Both the position numbers and the translations under genes were made by a program. Below the pieces are notes generated by a model that saw only the letters and a program-made list of their open reading frames with translations, did not search any database and had not been told where the DNA came from. Of a stretch of DNA of 64,000 nt, positions 1-42,600 are shown one piece after another. Source of the stretch: Lutraria lutraria (taxonomy: Eukaryota > Mollusca > Bivalvia > Venerida > Mactridae); contig OZ026841.1 in NCBI GenBank assembly GCA_964023205.1, forward strand, positions 29,526,399 to 29,590,398. Reading direction: 5' to 3'. Within the stretch, counting starts at the first letter, position 1. Every line of letters starts with the position of its first letter.

Positions 1-86
1 TTAATTTAATCAAGCAATATATCTTATGAACTTTAATAATTGAGACACTAGAAAGTTTTACAGCACATTCAGAAAATTGTAGATTT

Positions 87-220
87 TTGTTTGTTTGAGT
101 TTTACCCCCCTTTGTAACAGTCAGAGTCATATGAGACGGTCAGTTCACCTAGCCATTATTCCTAGAGAGAATCAGTACTAGTAATTGCCTACTTTCTTAC
201 ATAAAGAGACACAAACAATC
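87..220 (-). mobile_element. SINE family B fragment
   Basis: Tail-proximal part only: TTTGTTTGAGTTTTACCCCC, CAGTCAGAGTCATATGAGAC and TGCCTACTTTCTTACATAAA on the plus strand. The tRNA head is missing. It lies in the left-end CFAP46 intron, sense with the gene. Confidence 0.65.
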
Positions 221-1212
221 ATTTGTTTTTCAGAGCGATGAATCAGACTTTAATTGATGTTGTCAAAACAGAACTAAAAATTGTGTCTGCATTTATTTAA
301 TTCGGTATGGTACATTGATGTTGTACTGCAGTATGTGACAGTCTGACGCTATATCACAATATACTGGTATATTGGGTATATCATTGAACCACTAAATATA
401 GCACACAAGGGCACTGTCTGGATGTTAAAATGCTCCAGAGGCTTCAGGTATTTAGATTTACTGCTAAACATTAACATTGAGGTAACAGACTGAATGAACA
501 ATTTAACATACATTGTGAAATCTACAACAATTTACTGTTACCATGTGGAAACACTCAGTGATTGAAATAACCTCAGATTTGATCAAGATATCGAAGACAA
601 CACTTCTTACAACATAAAATAGTAAGATCCAGCTATGGGGGTAGCTGATGATTATATCATGTGATTAAGTGATTAGGACCAACATATACTAGTACTACAA
701 TGCACCATCCAGACCCTTACTTGCTTGCCCTTTTCATAAAATCATAGTACAAAAAAATGTGTCTTTTAGGGATTTGGGGTCTATTTATTTAAATATCATC
801 AGTGGTAATCCTCAATGCAGACATTTGTCTCAATTTTGTGGTAAAAAACATTTTGTTTTCAAGTTCAAGTTTTGCAAAAGAGTAAACAAGACAACATATT
901 GGTTGTTTCCAAGCACAAAGCCAGCTACAATAGTCATAAAGACCAAACAGCCCCTAATAACCCCTAATTTATCCGGACATATCTGTCCCCTAATACCATC
1001 TACATCTTACCATCTCTTCCTGATTAAAAATACATATAAATAAAATCATTGAATAGAAAAACATAGATACATATTTAATTACATTGGACACAACTATGAT
1101 TTAAAGTACAAGTTTTTGCCTATCATGCAATAAATAAAACATTGCACTTAGTCAACATAAAATGTAACATTAAAACTTTAAAATCCAACAAAAATTAAAA
1201 AGATATGTTGAT

Positions 1213-1554
1213 TTAAAGGCACATTAGGTTTTTGAATTTAGTAATACAGAACAATAGTCAAAATGATAGTAAAATATAAGAACTATATTTTATTTGCTCT
1301 AAAAAGATATCTATAATGCCTTTCTTTAGTAACATCTTTTAAAATTGTTGTCAGATGCTTTTTCTTATTTTTGCAATATCATTGAAAAAATACTGTGCTA
1401 TATTTCTATATGTTCTTCGTGATTAAAAAAGAAAATGTTGGAATGTTTTTATTGCCAGTAAAAGTCAATTTCTCTCATAAGACATCTTTCTAGGCAAAAT
1501 ATCACCTCCTTTTATTTTTATTAATTAACATTCAAAAAGCTAATGGGGCTTTAA
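1213..1554. mobile_element. Possible diverged TTAA MITE
   Basis: TTAAAGGCACATTAGG at the left and GCTAATGGGGCTTTAA at the right form an imperfect inverted repeat bounded by TTAA on both sides. The interior is AT-rich and only weakly like the other two TTAA elements. Confidence 0.4.
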
Positions 1555-2071
1555 GATATTAAAGTTTTTAAAACTTGTGACCTGAAACTCAATGAAAAGG
1601 CTAAACCCACTTTACTGATACTTTTCATATGGAATAATGAAAAATTGTGAATTTACAAATACTGTGAAACATCAAACATCAAGTCACAAACCTGAGTTTC
1701 CTTAATTGGATTGAGTAAAAACTCAATTCTCTAGATAAGAAATACCAAAAAAAAGATTCAAATATAATTATCAACTTTTCTTTAAATGCATAAATTGAAG
1801 ACAAATAATTAATGCCGATTTCTCTGATATATTAATACTGTGACCAATTAATACACCTGCGTAACAATTATAAATACCCGGGTAGTGGTAAACCAGATGA
1901 TAGTCCTTTAAAGGTTAAGGTGAAAAGTCTGAAATATCGAAACTGTAAAGTCAAAGAAAGTATGTGCATGGCCGCAAGTTTGCAAAACTGAAAACCTGAA
2001 ACACAGGCTTTTACTGGACCCAGTTTTGAAGACCACAACATCACTATAATTTTTATTATACAGTACATGTA

Positions 2072-2244
2072 CAGTCAAACTATACAAAGCAACATCCTTT
2101 ATGAGAAGCAAAATTATCTTCTTGTAGAGAGGTTCTTGCTTTAGAGATGTTAAATTAATAGTTAAATCTTATAGTGGGAAAAATCATGCTGTTGTTGAAG
2201 GGAGATGTTGCTCAAGAGAGGGCAGCTCTGGAGAGGTTGTACTG
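2072..2244. mobile_element. CTCTCC-type MITE in the left-end intron
   Basis: A diverged left end (CAGTCAAACTATACAAAGCA) and a right end GGAGAGGTTGTACTG. The inner words TGCTGTTGTTGAAGGGAG match the copy in MVP intron 19. Confidence 0.55.
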
Positions 2245-2789
2245 TATGTATACCTAGTGGTTTTAAGTGGCTTATAATAACCTCTGGAGACTTCGAAAAC
2301 TCAAAACTCAAGTATAAACTTGAAAATTTGCACCTAAGTATATTATGATATTTTATGCAATAGAAGGACTTAATATGATGTTTAAATCACGTCTTTATAA
2401 ACATTCATATCAATTATTACGAACAAAGGAATAAAAAAGAACAAGTTAAACAGGAAAAAAAATGTGCCTACACCTCACAACATGTGCATCCAGACCCTTA
2501 CAAGGTTTATAGACCACACAACACACAAAATGGTGTATGCAGGTAAACTGAGCAAATAGATTTTGATATTTTAAATTCAGGAACCATAACTAATTCATAG
2601 CAATTAAAATTTAACCTCCACTGAAATAAAACATTGATTTTATCTATCATGAGTACATTTTCTTGGAGCACCAGAACTAGTGCCTTATCAGGATATGGAG
2701 TTGCGGCCTTTACATATTTTCATCTTTATCATCATTATTGTTACAAACAGCAACATCAATGTTATCTTCATTTGGGTATTCAAAATCAG

Positions 2790-2940
2790 CATCAGCATTG
2801 AATAAATATTATGATAAATCCAACTTTCCAATGCATCATTATGATAATCATCAGCAGTATCATCACCAACATCAACAACATCAACAATATCATCATCAAA
2901 ATTATCATCTAAATCAACACCATCATGAAATACATCAATG
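2790..2940. repeat. CAT/CAA-rich simple repeat
   Basis: Irregular runs of CATCATCAACAA-like trinucleotides. The resulting His/Gln-rich 67-codon frame is a by-product of the repeat. Confidence 0.75.
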
Positions 2941-5337
2941 ATTGCCTCTTCTACCTACAAAGTCTGTCTTTAGGGAGATAGGGGTGCTTAGTTGAAATTG
3001 CATTGGCATTTAACCAAGTTCTAATTACTTATGGAAAGATTTATACATAATTCAGTTATAATCATATGGTATTTGATAAATATCAGCAAGTATATCTGCT
3101 ATGCTATCAGACTGTCTGCTGAAAATAAGGTTCAGTATTTAAACATACATTTTAATCCTGATGAGTCTACAAAGTTAAACTCTAGGAATGTTTTACTGGT
3201 ATCTCCAAAAAGTAAGTTTTATTAAATTTTGAAATTACTCAGGTTAATTTCAGATAATTTTAACTTTACTGACATGGTATAGATTGATATAATTATGCAA
3301 CGCTATGGTATACAGCATATATTAGATTTTTGTGCAATACTATTGTAATTCAGTTCTGGTTTAAGAAGCCATTATACATTTTGTTCCAAACCTCCTGATA
3401 AATGGAACATAATTTAAATTAAGATAAGTTAAAGCATTAAGTCTAAACATTTTCACAAGACACATTTTGTTGCTATACTATCTATGACATATAATTACTT
3501 TTCTAAAAATCCCTGTTTGAATTTTTACAATAATTGGACTATAATATAATTTTGGATGGATAATTACAATGTATATGATATGATAGCATGCAGGACTGAA
3601 AATAAATGGGAAAGAACAATATTTAAGCAGCAGCTCAACAACATAAAAAATTGCATCAAAATTTAATTATTGGCCAAAATGAGACATATACTTGCAATTA
3701 TTGATCAGAATGATTTTTTTTTATCAACCAAGCAAACTAAGAGTTTTACCTCTGTTACAACCATAAACATATAAATAATTAAAGAAATAATATTCACATG
3801 CCTAAAAAACTGAAACATCTCAACAATATTCCAGGCCAAATTTGTAGATTTTATCAAAACAAACTACAATTGAACTAGTATTCAGAAAAAACTGAATGAA
3901 ATTGCTCTTTGAGTTAACTTCAAGAAATGTATCCTGAATTAATTGCAGCAATTTTGAAACCAAATATGGTAAACCGTTTCATTTTTCATCTTATATTGAT
4001 CATTTGAGAACTAAAACTAGCCTTTTGGGGACAGGATAGGGTTAAATCCAGATTACATATAACATGATGACACATACATAGATAAAGGGGGTCAGCATTA
4101 TTAAATAGTTTGATTTGACTAAATTCTATTTCAAGCATGACATAATATATAAATAAGGGTTTTTACAACACTATGGTCAGCATGAAGCATTAACAAATGA
4201 TACAGAAGTGCAGGACTTTTTGCACAATTTTGTGGCTTGCCGCCCACCAATGACACACAAAGCAATGAATGTGCACATGATAACATTCAACAAACCTTCT
4301 TCTTCCTGTTGCGTTGATGTTTATTTAGGTAACGCATCTCATTCTATTGAAATGTAGTTTATATAAAACATATAAAAAGTTAATAAAACACATTCTTAAA
4401 ATTAGAAAAAAATGTTTCAGTTAAAAATTTCAAAATGTATTGGATAGAACATATATTTTTCTCACTTGAAAATACACATAGAATAACTTTCTCACATAAA
4501 CATACAAGGAATCACTTTTTCTCATTTCAAACAAACTTAATTTTTAAACTTAAACTATTTTTTTAACTGAGAATATTCAAGTTTAAACCTGTGGCATTAG
4601 CAAAATAAAAAGATGTAACTTTAAATAACATCAAGGAATTAATTAAAATTTCACTTTTCGAGAGTATAATCATTTTTTGTTTCCAATAATATGCAATAAT
4701 TTACAATGAAATCAAATCACTGGAGACAAGCACAAAGCACAAATTTCTATCAATAAATATTTGCAAATCTAATTATCAAAATAAAACCAATCCTAAGTCC
4801 TGTAGCAAAACTAGGTTTCTGAATAGCAGTTATTGACACAGCTGTGCATTTGGTCAACACTCAATAAATTGAAATAACATGATATAATTTCAGGATAAAC
4901 CTTTGTTGATGACTAATAAGCCACCTGTTATGACATTACCTCCACAGTGTAAAGTTTTAAAACATTTTTACTGCGGTAAAAATACTAGTGAAATGGTCTA
5001 ATTTAACTAATTGTATGTAAGTATCATGTGAGTCAATTTTATAAAAGCATGACATAATTATTCAAGCCCATCATTACTATAAGACAAACATCAAGGAATA
5101 TGGTGATATATCAACTTTACCACTTTAATTATTACCACAAACAGTATAGGAATACAAACAAAGAAAAGACTTTGGTCTGGGCAAAAACACATACTTCTAC
5201 ACACAGCTTTAAATCTCACAGCTATTCACATGCAAATTCAGAAATTACTCAAACATTTCAACTTCACATGTTAGGGTAAAAATTCAACTCTTCAAAATTG
5301 AAACAAACATAAAGCTAAAAATAGAATTAACACTGAC

Positions 5338-36262
<30,925 letters not shown>

Positions 36263-36661
36263 GTTTTGAATAAATCAATCTTTGGAGTGTTTCAGACGCG
36301 CACCTTGTTTACTAAGTCGCCATGTTGTTTGGACTTATAACACGTTAAATTCTATGGTTGTGCTAAAAATATAGTTCCAAAGTTTTCATGTGTTCAGTGT
36401 AAACATTGATGATAATGGGTTATATTGATACTATTATTATTGTGATGTATTATTTATTAACTCATCTTTTTCCATTTATGTTGCAACAATAATTATATAG
36501 CAATAAAGTAGTTTCAGTTTGGATCGCGGACGTGACTTAGAAACAGTGATTCGGTTATAGGTGTCCTGTAAGAATAACTTTTCGTAAAAAATACAAGTTT
36601 ACTGACGGCGGAAGTAAACAAACACGGAATTTGTTATATATTATTCTGAAACACCTTAAAA
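36263..36661. promoter_or_regulatory. Head-to-head intergenic region, probable bidirectional promoter of CFAP46 and MVP
   Basis: These 399 bp separate the two divergent start codons and must hold both 5' UTRs and at least part of both promoters. CpG-containing patches lie at each side (around 36295-36320 and 36525-36610) with AT-rich DNA between. Candidate sites seen by eye are an ETS-like GCGGAAGTA at 36608-36616, a YY1-like GCCATGTTG at 36319-36327, ACGTGAC near 36530 and a short GTTGCAAC palindrome at 36480-36487. I found no full RFX X-box, which many ciliary genes carry. No transcription start can be fixed from sequence alone. Confidence 0.6.
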
Positions 36662-39600
36662 ATGGCACCTACTGCGGACTCAGGCAGCATTATTGGAATA
36701 GCTCCACACCAATTCATCCATGTTTTGGACTTGGTAACTTTGTTATTTGTTGTCATTATCTTGAATTGCATTTTATACCTTGTAAAAGGCTTGTTGAAAA
36801 ACTTTTGACATTGCACAACTACGGATACTAATGACCCCATGGCCATGTATTGACGTCAATATAGTATTAGTCAGCAACATTTAGTTAAATATGTCAGATC
36901 TAATACATTTTTTATGTACAATAAATATTTTTCAATGTGCATTTGGTTATCATAATTAACATCATGTATGAAAACTGCTTCTTTTTGTGTAAAGTTTTAG
37001 TTTTGGAAAGTCCTGTATTAATATTATTTATCCCTTGTATGCCTATTACCACTAGTGCCCGTATTATAACAATGAATGGCACATACATGTCACCTCCACT
37101 TGCATTTCCGCCTAGTATTTGTTTACATTCAGGGATTTTTTGGGGGCGATTTTATAGTCGAAATTCGGTTATATTCCCAATGAAAAATAGTATCTTTTTT
37201 CCCAATTCACAGACAAAAATTCCCAATCAATTTTTTTTATTGATTTTATAAGTTCATTAACATCACTATTGGTAGTAAATACCTTATTCTGCTACTGTTC
37301 TATGGGAGAATAAGTTAGTAGAATAAGTTGAACATTGCAAAAATTGTAGTTATATATACATTTTTCCCAATTTTGATTAAAACACCGCGAAAATTCCCAA
37401 TCTCAAGGGTATGGGTCATATTCCCAAAATACCGAGAAAAAACCCTGACATTGCATGCCGCGACTTTTAAATATTTTCATCAATGATTTATATTTCATTT
37501 CTACAGTTGAGTCAGTTTATCTTTCATACAGTCATTTGAATTCAATTCAAATTAATACTGCTAATTATAATTGTATCGCATTTTAATGCATTTTATCTCT
37601 TAAAACATAGTTTTGATATTTCTGCAAATGATAGATTGTCCCCACATTGGCTGGAGTTTAGTACAGTCACAGGAATTTCCAGTGTGACTTCGTATCTTGC
37701 AATTGCATTTGATTGGCCGATTAGCACAATTATGGATACCAAGCAAAAATCAGTATGCCAGTCAGTTTGTCAAGAAAAGCGACCAGTTCAATAATATTAT
37801 TTTATTGTTATTGAGAGTATTTTTATGTTTTTTAACAAGAAGAAGAATTGTTATGAGGATTGGATGGTTGCATGATTGCAAACTTGCACTGCCTTGCATT
37901 TTAAGGCAGGTAAAGAGTTAGACTAGCAGTAATACGGATGACCAGTATACCACCTTTCTTCTAAGCGAATTGATCATTCTTCCTGTGTTTCTTATAGTAA
38001 TTTCAGTGTTAATACTTATGCTATATAACAATAATACAAAATTCAGAGATGCCCTTAGCCTTACTTAAATTCAGCTTTCTGATGGGCCGATTTAATAAAC
38101 AAATTCGGAGGGACAGGGTTCGACATTAACATAGGACTGACCTTTAGACATTTTCTAATAGAATGTGGGTCTGGTTTTTAAGTCCAATTTTAACTGGTCC
38201 AACTGGAAGGGAAGATGCCTGTTAACAGCCCCTGCTATAGAAGGAAAAAAAGCCCTGTGGTGTATCCTCAATACACTAACAGCGTAACAATATAAAAATG
38301 ACATATTGTACTATACAATTTTGTTTGTCTTGAGAACGTTTGGTCCAGTTCAAATTGAGTCAACTCTAGTAAATCCTCTGGTTTACTGTACCCACTGGTC
38401 CAGTGGTTGAAAAAGTTAATGTTGAACCCTGAGGGACTGGGCCCTAAGTCTTATAATTAGTTGGAATATGATGCCCTTAGTTTCCTTCTTTTGAAGGGTC
38501 AGGTATTCAGAAGATACACTGTACTCAAGTTCAAGTTCAAACTTTATCTATTGTTGGAATAGAATATAAACATTAGCTATGAATAGCTATTAACTGACAC
38601 AAACTCATATGAATTCATATACCTTTTTCTCATTTTTACATTAACAATCAAAGGCCATGATTAGGAATATTTTAGCCTCTAGAATAACTTTGCTGTATAT
38701 AAAGCTATGATTTACACCTTGTAGTGAGCAAGTTTCATTTGCTTCTTAAGCAATTGCCATGACCTGTTATGTTTAGAATTTGCAACAATGCACATACAAT
38801 GTTTTATTGTTCCATCATTTTAAGAACACAAACATAACCAGACTTGAGATTGGACCGAAGACTATCGTCCTTGCTTCCAATGAGAGACTTGTACTAGGAC
38901 CACTTCCAATGATTGTTATACCACCTGCTCATTATTGTATTATAAAGGATCCAATGTGGTAAGTTGATGTTTGGTGTACGCATGTAAGTGAAGTGAATTT
39001 TAGGGGAAAATGGCATGATTTTAAAGAATTTTCCTGAGGGGGAGACTGCTGTTACTGGCCCCTGCTATAGAAGGAAATAAAGCCCTTTCTATTAGTATTA
39101 TTGTAACATTTTAACATTTTTGACGAAGCAACCTATTATTTAACAGAAGTAACTCAAGGGCTCAACATCTGTACATTTTTAGAGTCTTGGTAAAAATTGT
39201 TATATACAAAGTTAAATCTGTGCATACAATCACCTGCACATTTTTGAAAGGGTTGGTAAAAATGTTAGTACATAGATAGACTTGTGCATTATGACATAGA
39301 TTTCTTATTGAAAGGGTTGGTAAAAAAGTATAATACTTAGTTATACTTGTGCATACTGGCCAGCAAATTGAGAGAAGTGGTGTGGCTTTTATAATATATT
39401 GCAGGGCTTTATTATTGACCATAGGCACTCAGTACCGATTTTGTCAAAATAAATTATATAAAAAAAATGTATATGAATTAAAAAGTTTATTTGGTCTGTT
39501 TCAAGTACAAACAAACAGGTGCTAAAAGTGGCCATTGTTCATGCATGAATTATCAGTAGAGGTACAGACCATAATTATTATAGCATATAGTAGCATAATG

Positions 39601-42600
39601 TTTGATATTTTACCTGAAAATTACTCTTTTTAGCTCACATGTCACAAAGTGACAAAGTGAGCTATTAGGATCACTGTCCGGCGTCGTGCGGTGTGCGTCG
39701 GGCGTCGTCAAACTTTATGTTGTGACCACACTAGGGGCCACATTTTTGGCTCAATTTTAGCAAAACTGGGTCAGAACGTTAATATCAACAAAATCTCGGA
39801 CGAGTTCGATATTGGGCCATTTGGGGTCAAAAACTAGGTCACCAGGGCCAAATAGGGAAAACCTTGTGAACACTTTAGAAATCACTGTTTTGACTGGATC
39901 TTCATGAAACTTTGTCAGAATGTTTATTTTAATAATATGTAGGTCAAGTTTGATAATGGGTAATTTCTGTAGTAAAATTAGGTCACTAGGGCAAATTGCT
40001 GGAAAACCTTGTGAACACTCTAGAAGTCACTGATTTGATTGGATGATCATGAAACCTTGTCAGAATGTTTGTCTTCATAATATCTTGGATGAGTTCGAAC
40101 ATGGGTCATCTTGGGTCAAAAACTAGGTCGCTAGGTCAAATCTTATGAAAAACCATGTTAACACTGTAGATTTCACAGTTATTATTGGATCTTCACCAAA
40201 CTTTGTCAAATCGTTTGTTTTAATGATATAACGGCCAAGTATAAATATGGGTCATCTGGGGTGAATAACTAGGTCACCAGGTCAAATCTTAGGAAAACTT
40301 TGTTAACACTGTAGATGTCACAGTTTTAATTGGATCTTCACCAAACCTTGTCAAAATGTTTGCCTCAATGATATGTGGGTCAAGGATGAACATGGGTCAG
40401 CCGGGTTCAAAAACTGAGTCACAAGGTCAAATCTTAGGTAAAAATCTTGTAAAAGCTCTAAATGTCATGGTTTTGATTGGATCTTGGCCAAACCTTGTCA
40501 GATTGTTTGTCTTAATGATATTAAGGACAAGTTCAAATATGGGTCACCTAGGGTCAAAAACCAGGTCACAAGGTCAAATCTTAGGAAAACCGTATTAACA
40601 CTGTAGATGTCAAATTTTGATCGTATCTTCACCAAACCTAGTCAGACTGTTTGTCTTAATGATATGTAAGACAAATTCCAACATAGGTCGTCTGGGGTCA
40701 AAAACTAGGTTACCGGTTCAAAACAATGTTTTAATAAGTGAACAGTGATTGTCATGTGAGCGATATAGGGCCATCTTGGCCCTCTTGTTTGTTATTTGCT
40801 CAAAATTTTAGCCTTTTAAAAAATGTTCAAATGCATTGTGGAAAAATGTTAATATTTTAGATGATCAACTTTACAATATATAACTTGAAAAGAGAGTTGT
40901 TAAAAATTATTTTGCATTTAAATGTTTTATTTTATTTCTTTCAATCAGCAAATATGAAGCGGGAAAGTTCTGTGAGTTAAAACTTGGTCAGTCAGAAGTG
41001 CGGTTTCATTCTGTAAGTATAGCAAATATGGCTGGTTAAAATTTATCATTATTTTACTCAGTGGTTGAAAATGATATTTATATGTAAAGCAGTTTGGAGT
41101 TCATTCAATCTTGTTTCACATCATTATAAACAACATATTATGCTAGGATCTGTTCATCACCTTTCAAACAAATTCAAGATCTTTATTTTTTTAGATAAAT
41201 ATTTGTCTATAGATGAATTAGAAAAATGTGTTTATGAATGAATCTGTTGAAGAGAAAAATATTACAAAATCATTGCAGTTCCTAATTATTTATTGTTACT
41301 TTGTTGCAAGATTTTGGTAAAATTGTGTCATCTGTGCTGTATTTATAAACAAATATAAGTTTATAGAAAATATTCTAACTGCAAAGAAATCAAATGTTTT
41401 CTCTTTGTTATGCATATTTATGAAATATGTGATTAAACCTCATTCGAAATTCATGAATAATTCACTGATGGCATCAATGGTTGTGTGATTAGGGGTTTCT
41501 TACTAGTAATCACTAACCCCTTTCAACTATGAGTTTGATTGAAAGTTGCCAAATGTCCCTTTCTTTTAGTGTGATGTTTAACCTAAGTAAAATATAGTTT
41601 GACAGTATTACTTTAAAATTATTGAATTAGTTACAATCGGATTGTTATGTACTATCAATGCAGGAGCCTTTTTGTCTCTACCCTGGAGAAAAACTAGTGA
41701 ATGCTGAACACTTTGGAGTGGATAGCATAGACTTCCGAGCAGCGATCAAACCACAGCCAGTCATTAAAGATAATCATGCGATACGTTTAAGGGCAGTTTA
41801 TGACCACATTGATGCGGAAGGTGTGAAGAGAGTGGCGGGCGAAATTTGGCAGATCGAAGGACCGCTTTTGTATCAACCCACTACAGATGTTGTAAGAATA
41901 ACTCCACAATTTATTCATATAGTAATTCATTGCCTAACTTCAGTCCATGTTATATGGAGTTGTTGTACTTTTTGAATGAAGGAGGGTTGGATGAAATGCT
42001 TTAACTAACATTAGAGTACATGTACTATGTTATTAAATAATGTTACATACTAGCATTTGATTAATGCTATTACATTAAAATAATTTCTAATCACTACAAT
42101 ATGACACGGTCATGATGAATTTGTTTTTTTTCTAGTGCTTAAAAATTCAATTTTTTGTTAAGGCAACATATAAAATTGTTATTTACAAATTTTTATCAAT
42201 GCCAAGTCCTTTAAATTTCCACCTCTTATATTTGGATGGAAGATTTCAAATGAAAGCACTGATCTATATTGATTTCATGATGCACAAGATATAATTGAAA
42301 GATTGCTACAAATTAAATCAAGGCAAAATACAATGTTAAATGTTACAAATATAAAAATTCATATATATATTTGCATCATATTATTTAAACATTCAGTATA
42401 GTGAAGTGAAATCTGCTGCTATGTGACTCATATGTTTGCCAAAATTAAACTTCTGTCTGAAGATGACCATTTTACCTTACCTGATTTCACTCTTTCAAAA
42501 TGACTGTTCAATAAATATTTGAAAGTACACAATTTGAGGGTTCAACGCAACAGTGTCGTAACTCATATGGAAATATGAACAAGTTATCACACTGTTGCAC

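Larger units (their letters stand above)
1..5337. other. Left-end CFAP46 intron, repeats only
   Basis: This lies downstream of CFAP46 exon 30 in the direction of transcription and is inferred to be intron. It holds a partial SINE (about 87-220), a TTAA-bounded MITE-like element (1213-1554), a CTCTCC-type MITE (2072-2244) and a CAT/CAA simple repeat (2790-2940). I searched the minus strand for the next CFAP46 exon and did not find one. Confidence 0.55.
36734..38824 (+). other. MVP intron 1, about 2.1 kb
   Basis: This intron is framed by GTAACT and a TTTTAAG acceptor. It contains two MITEs with CAGGG ends and 5-bp target duplications (37130-37447 and 38114-38431). The open reading frames inside it are not protein-like. 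Confidence 0.6.

Noticed and set aside
2790..2940. CRISPR-like array
   Set aside because: Irregular trinucleotide repeat without spacers, in an animal genome.
2738..2941. His/Gln-rich small protein
   Set aside because: The frame is generated by a CAT/CAA simple repeat and has no splice or family support.
40356..40598. Repeated short protein frame, also at 59112-59351
   Set aside because: Both come from the 1.15-kb repeat elements; the shared peptide reflects repeat identity, not a gene.
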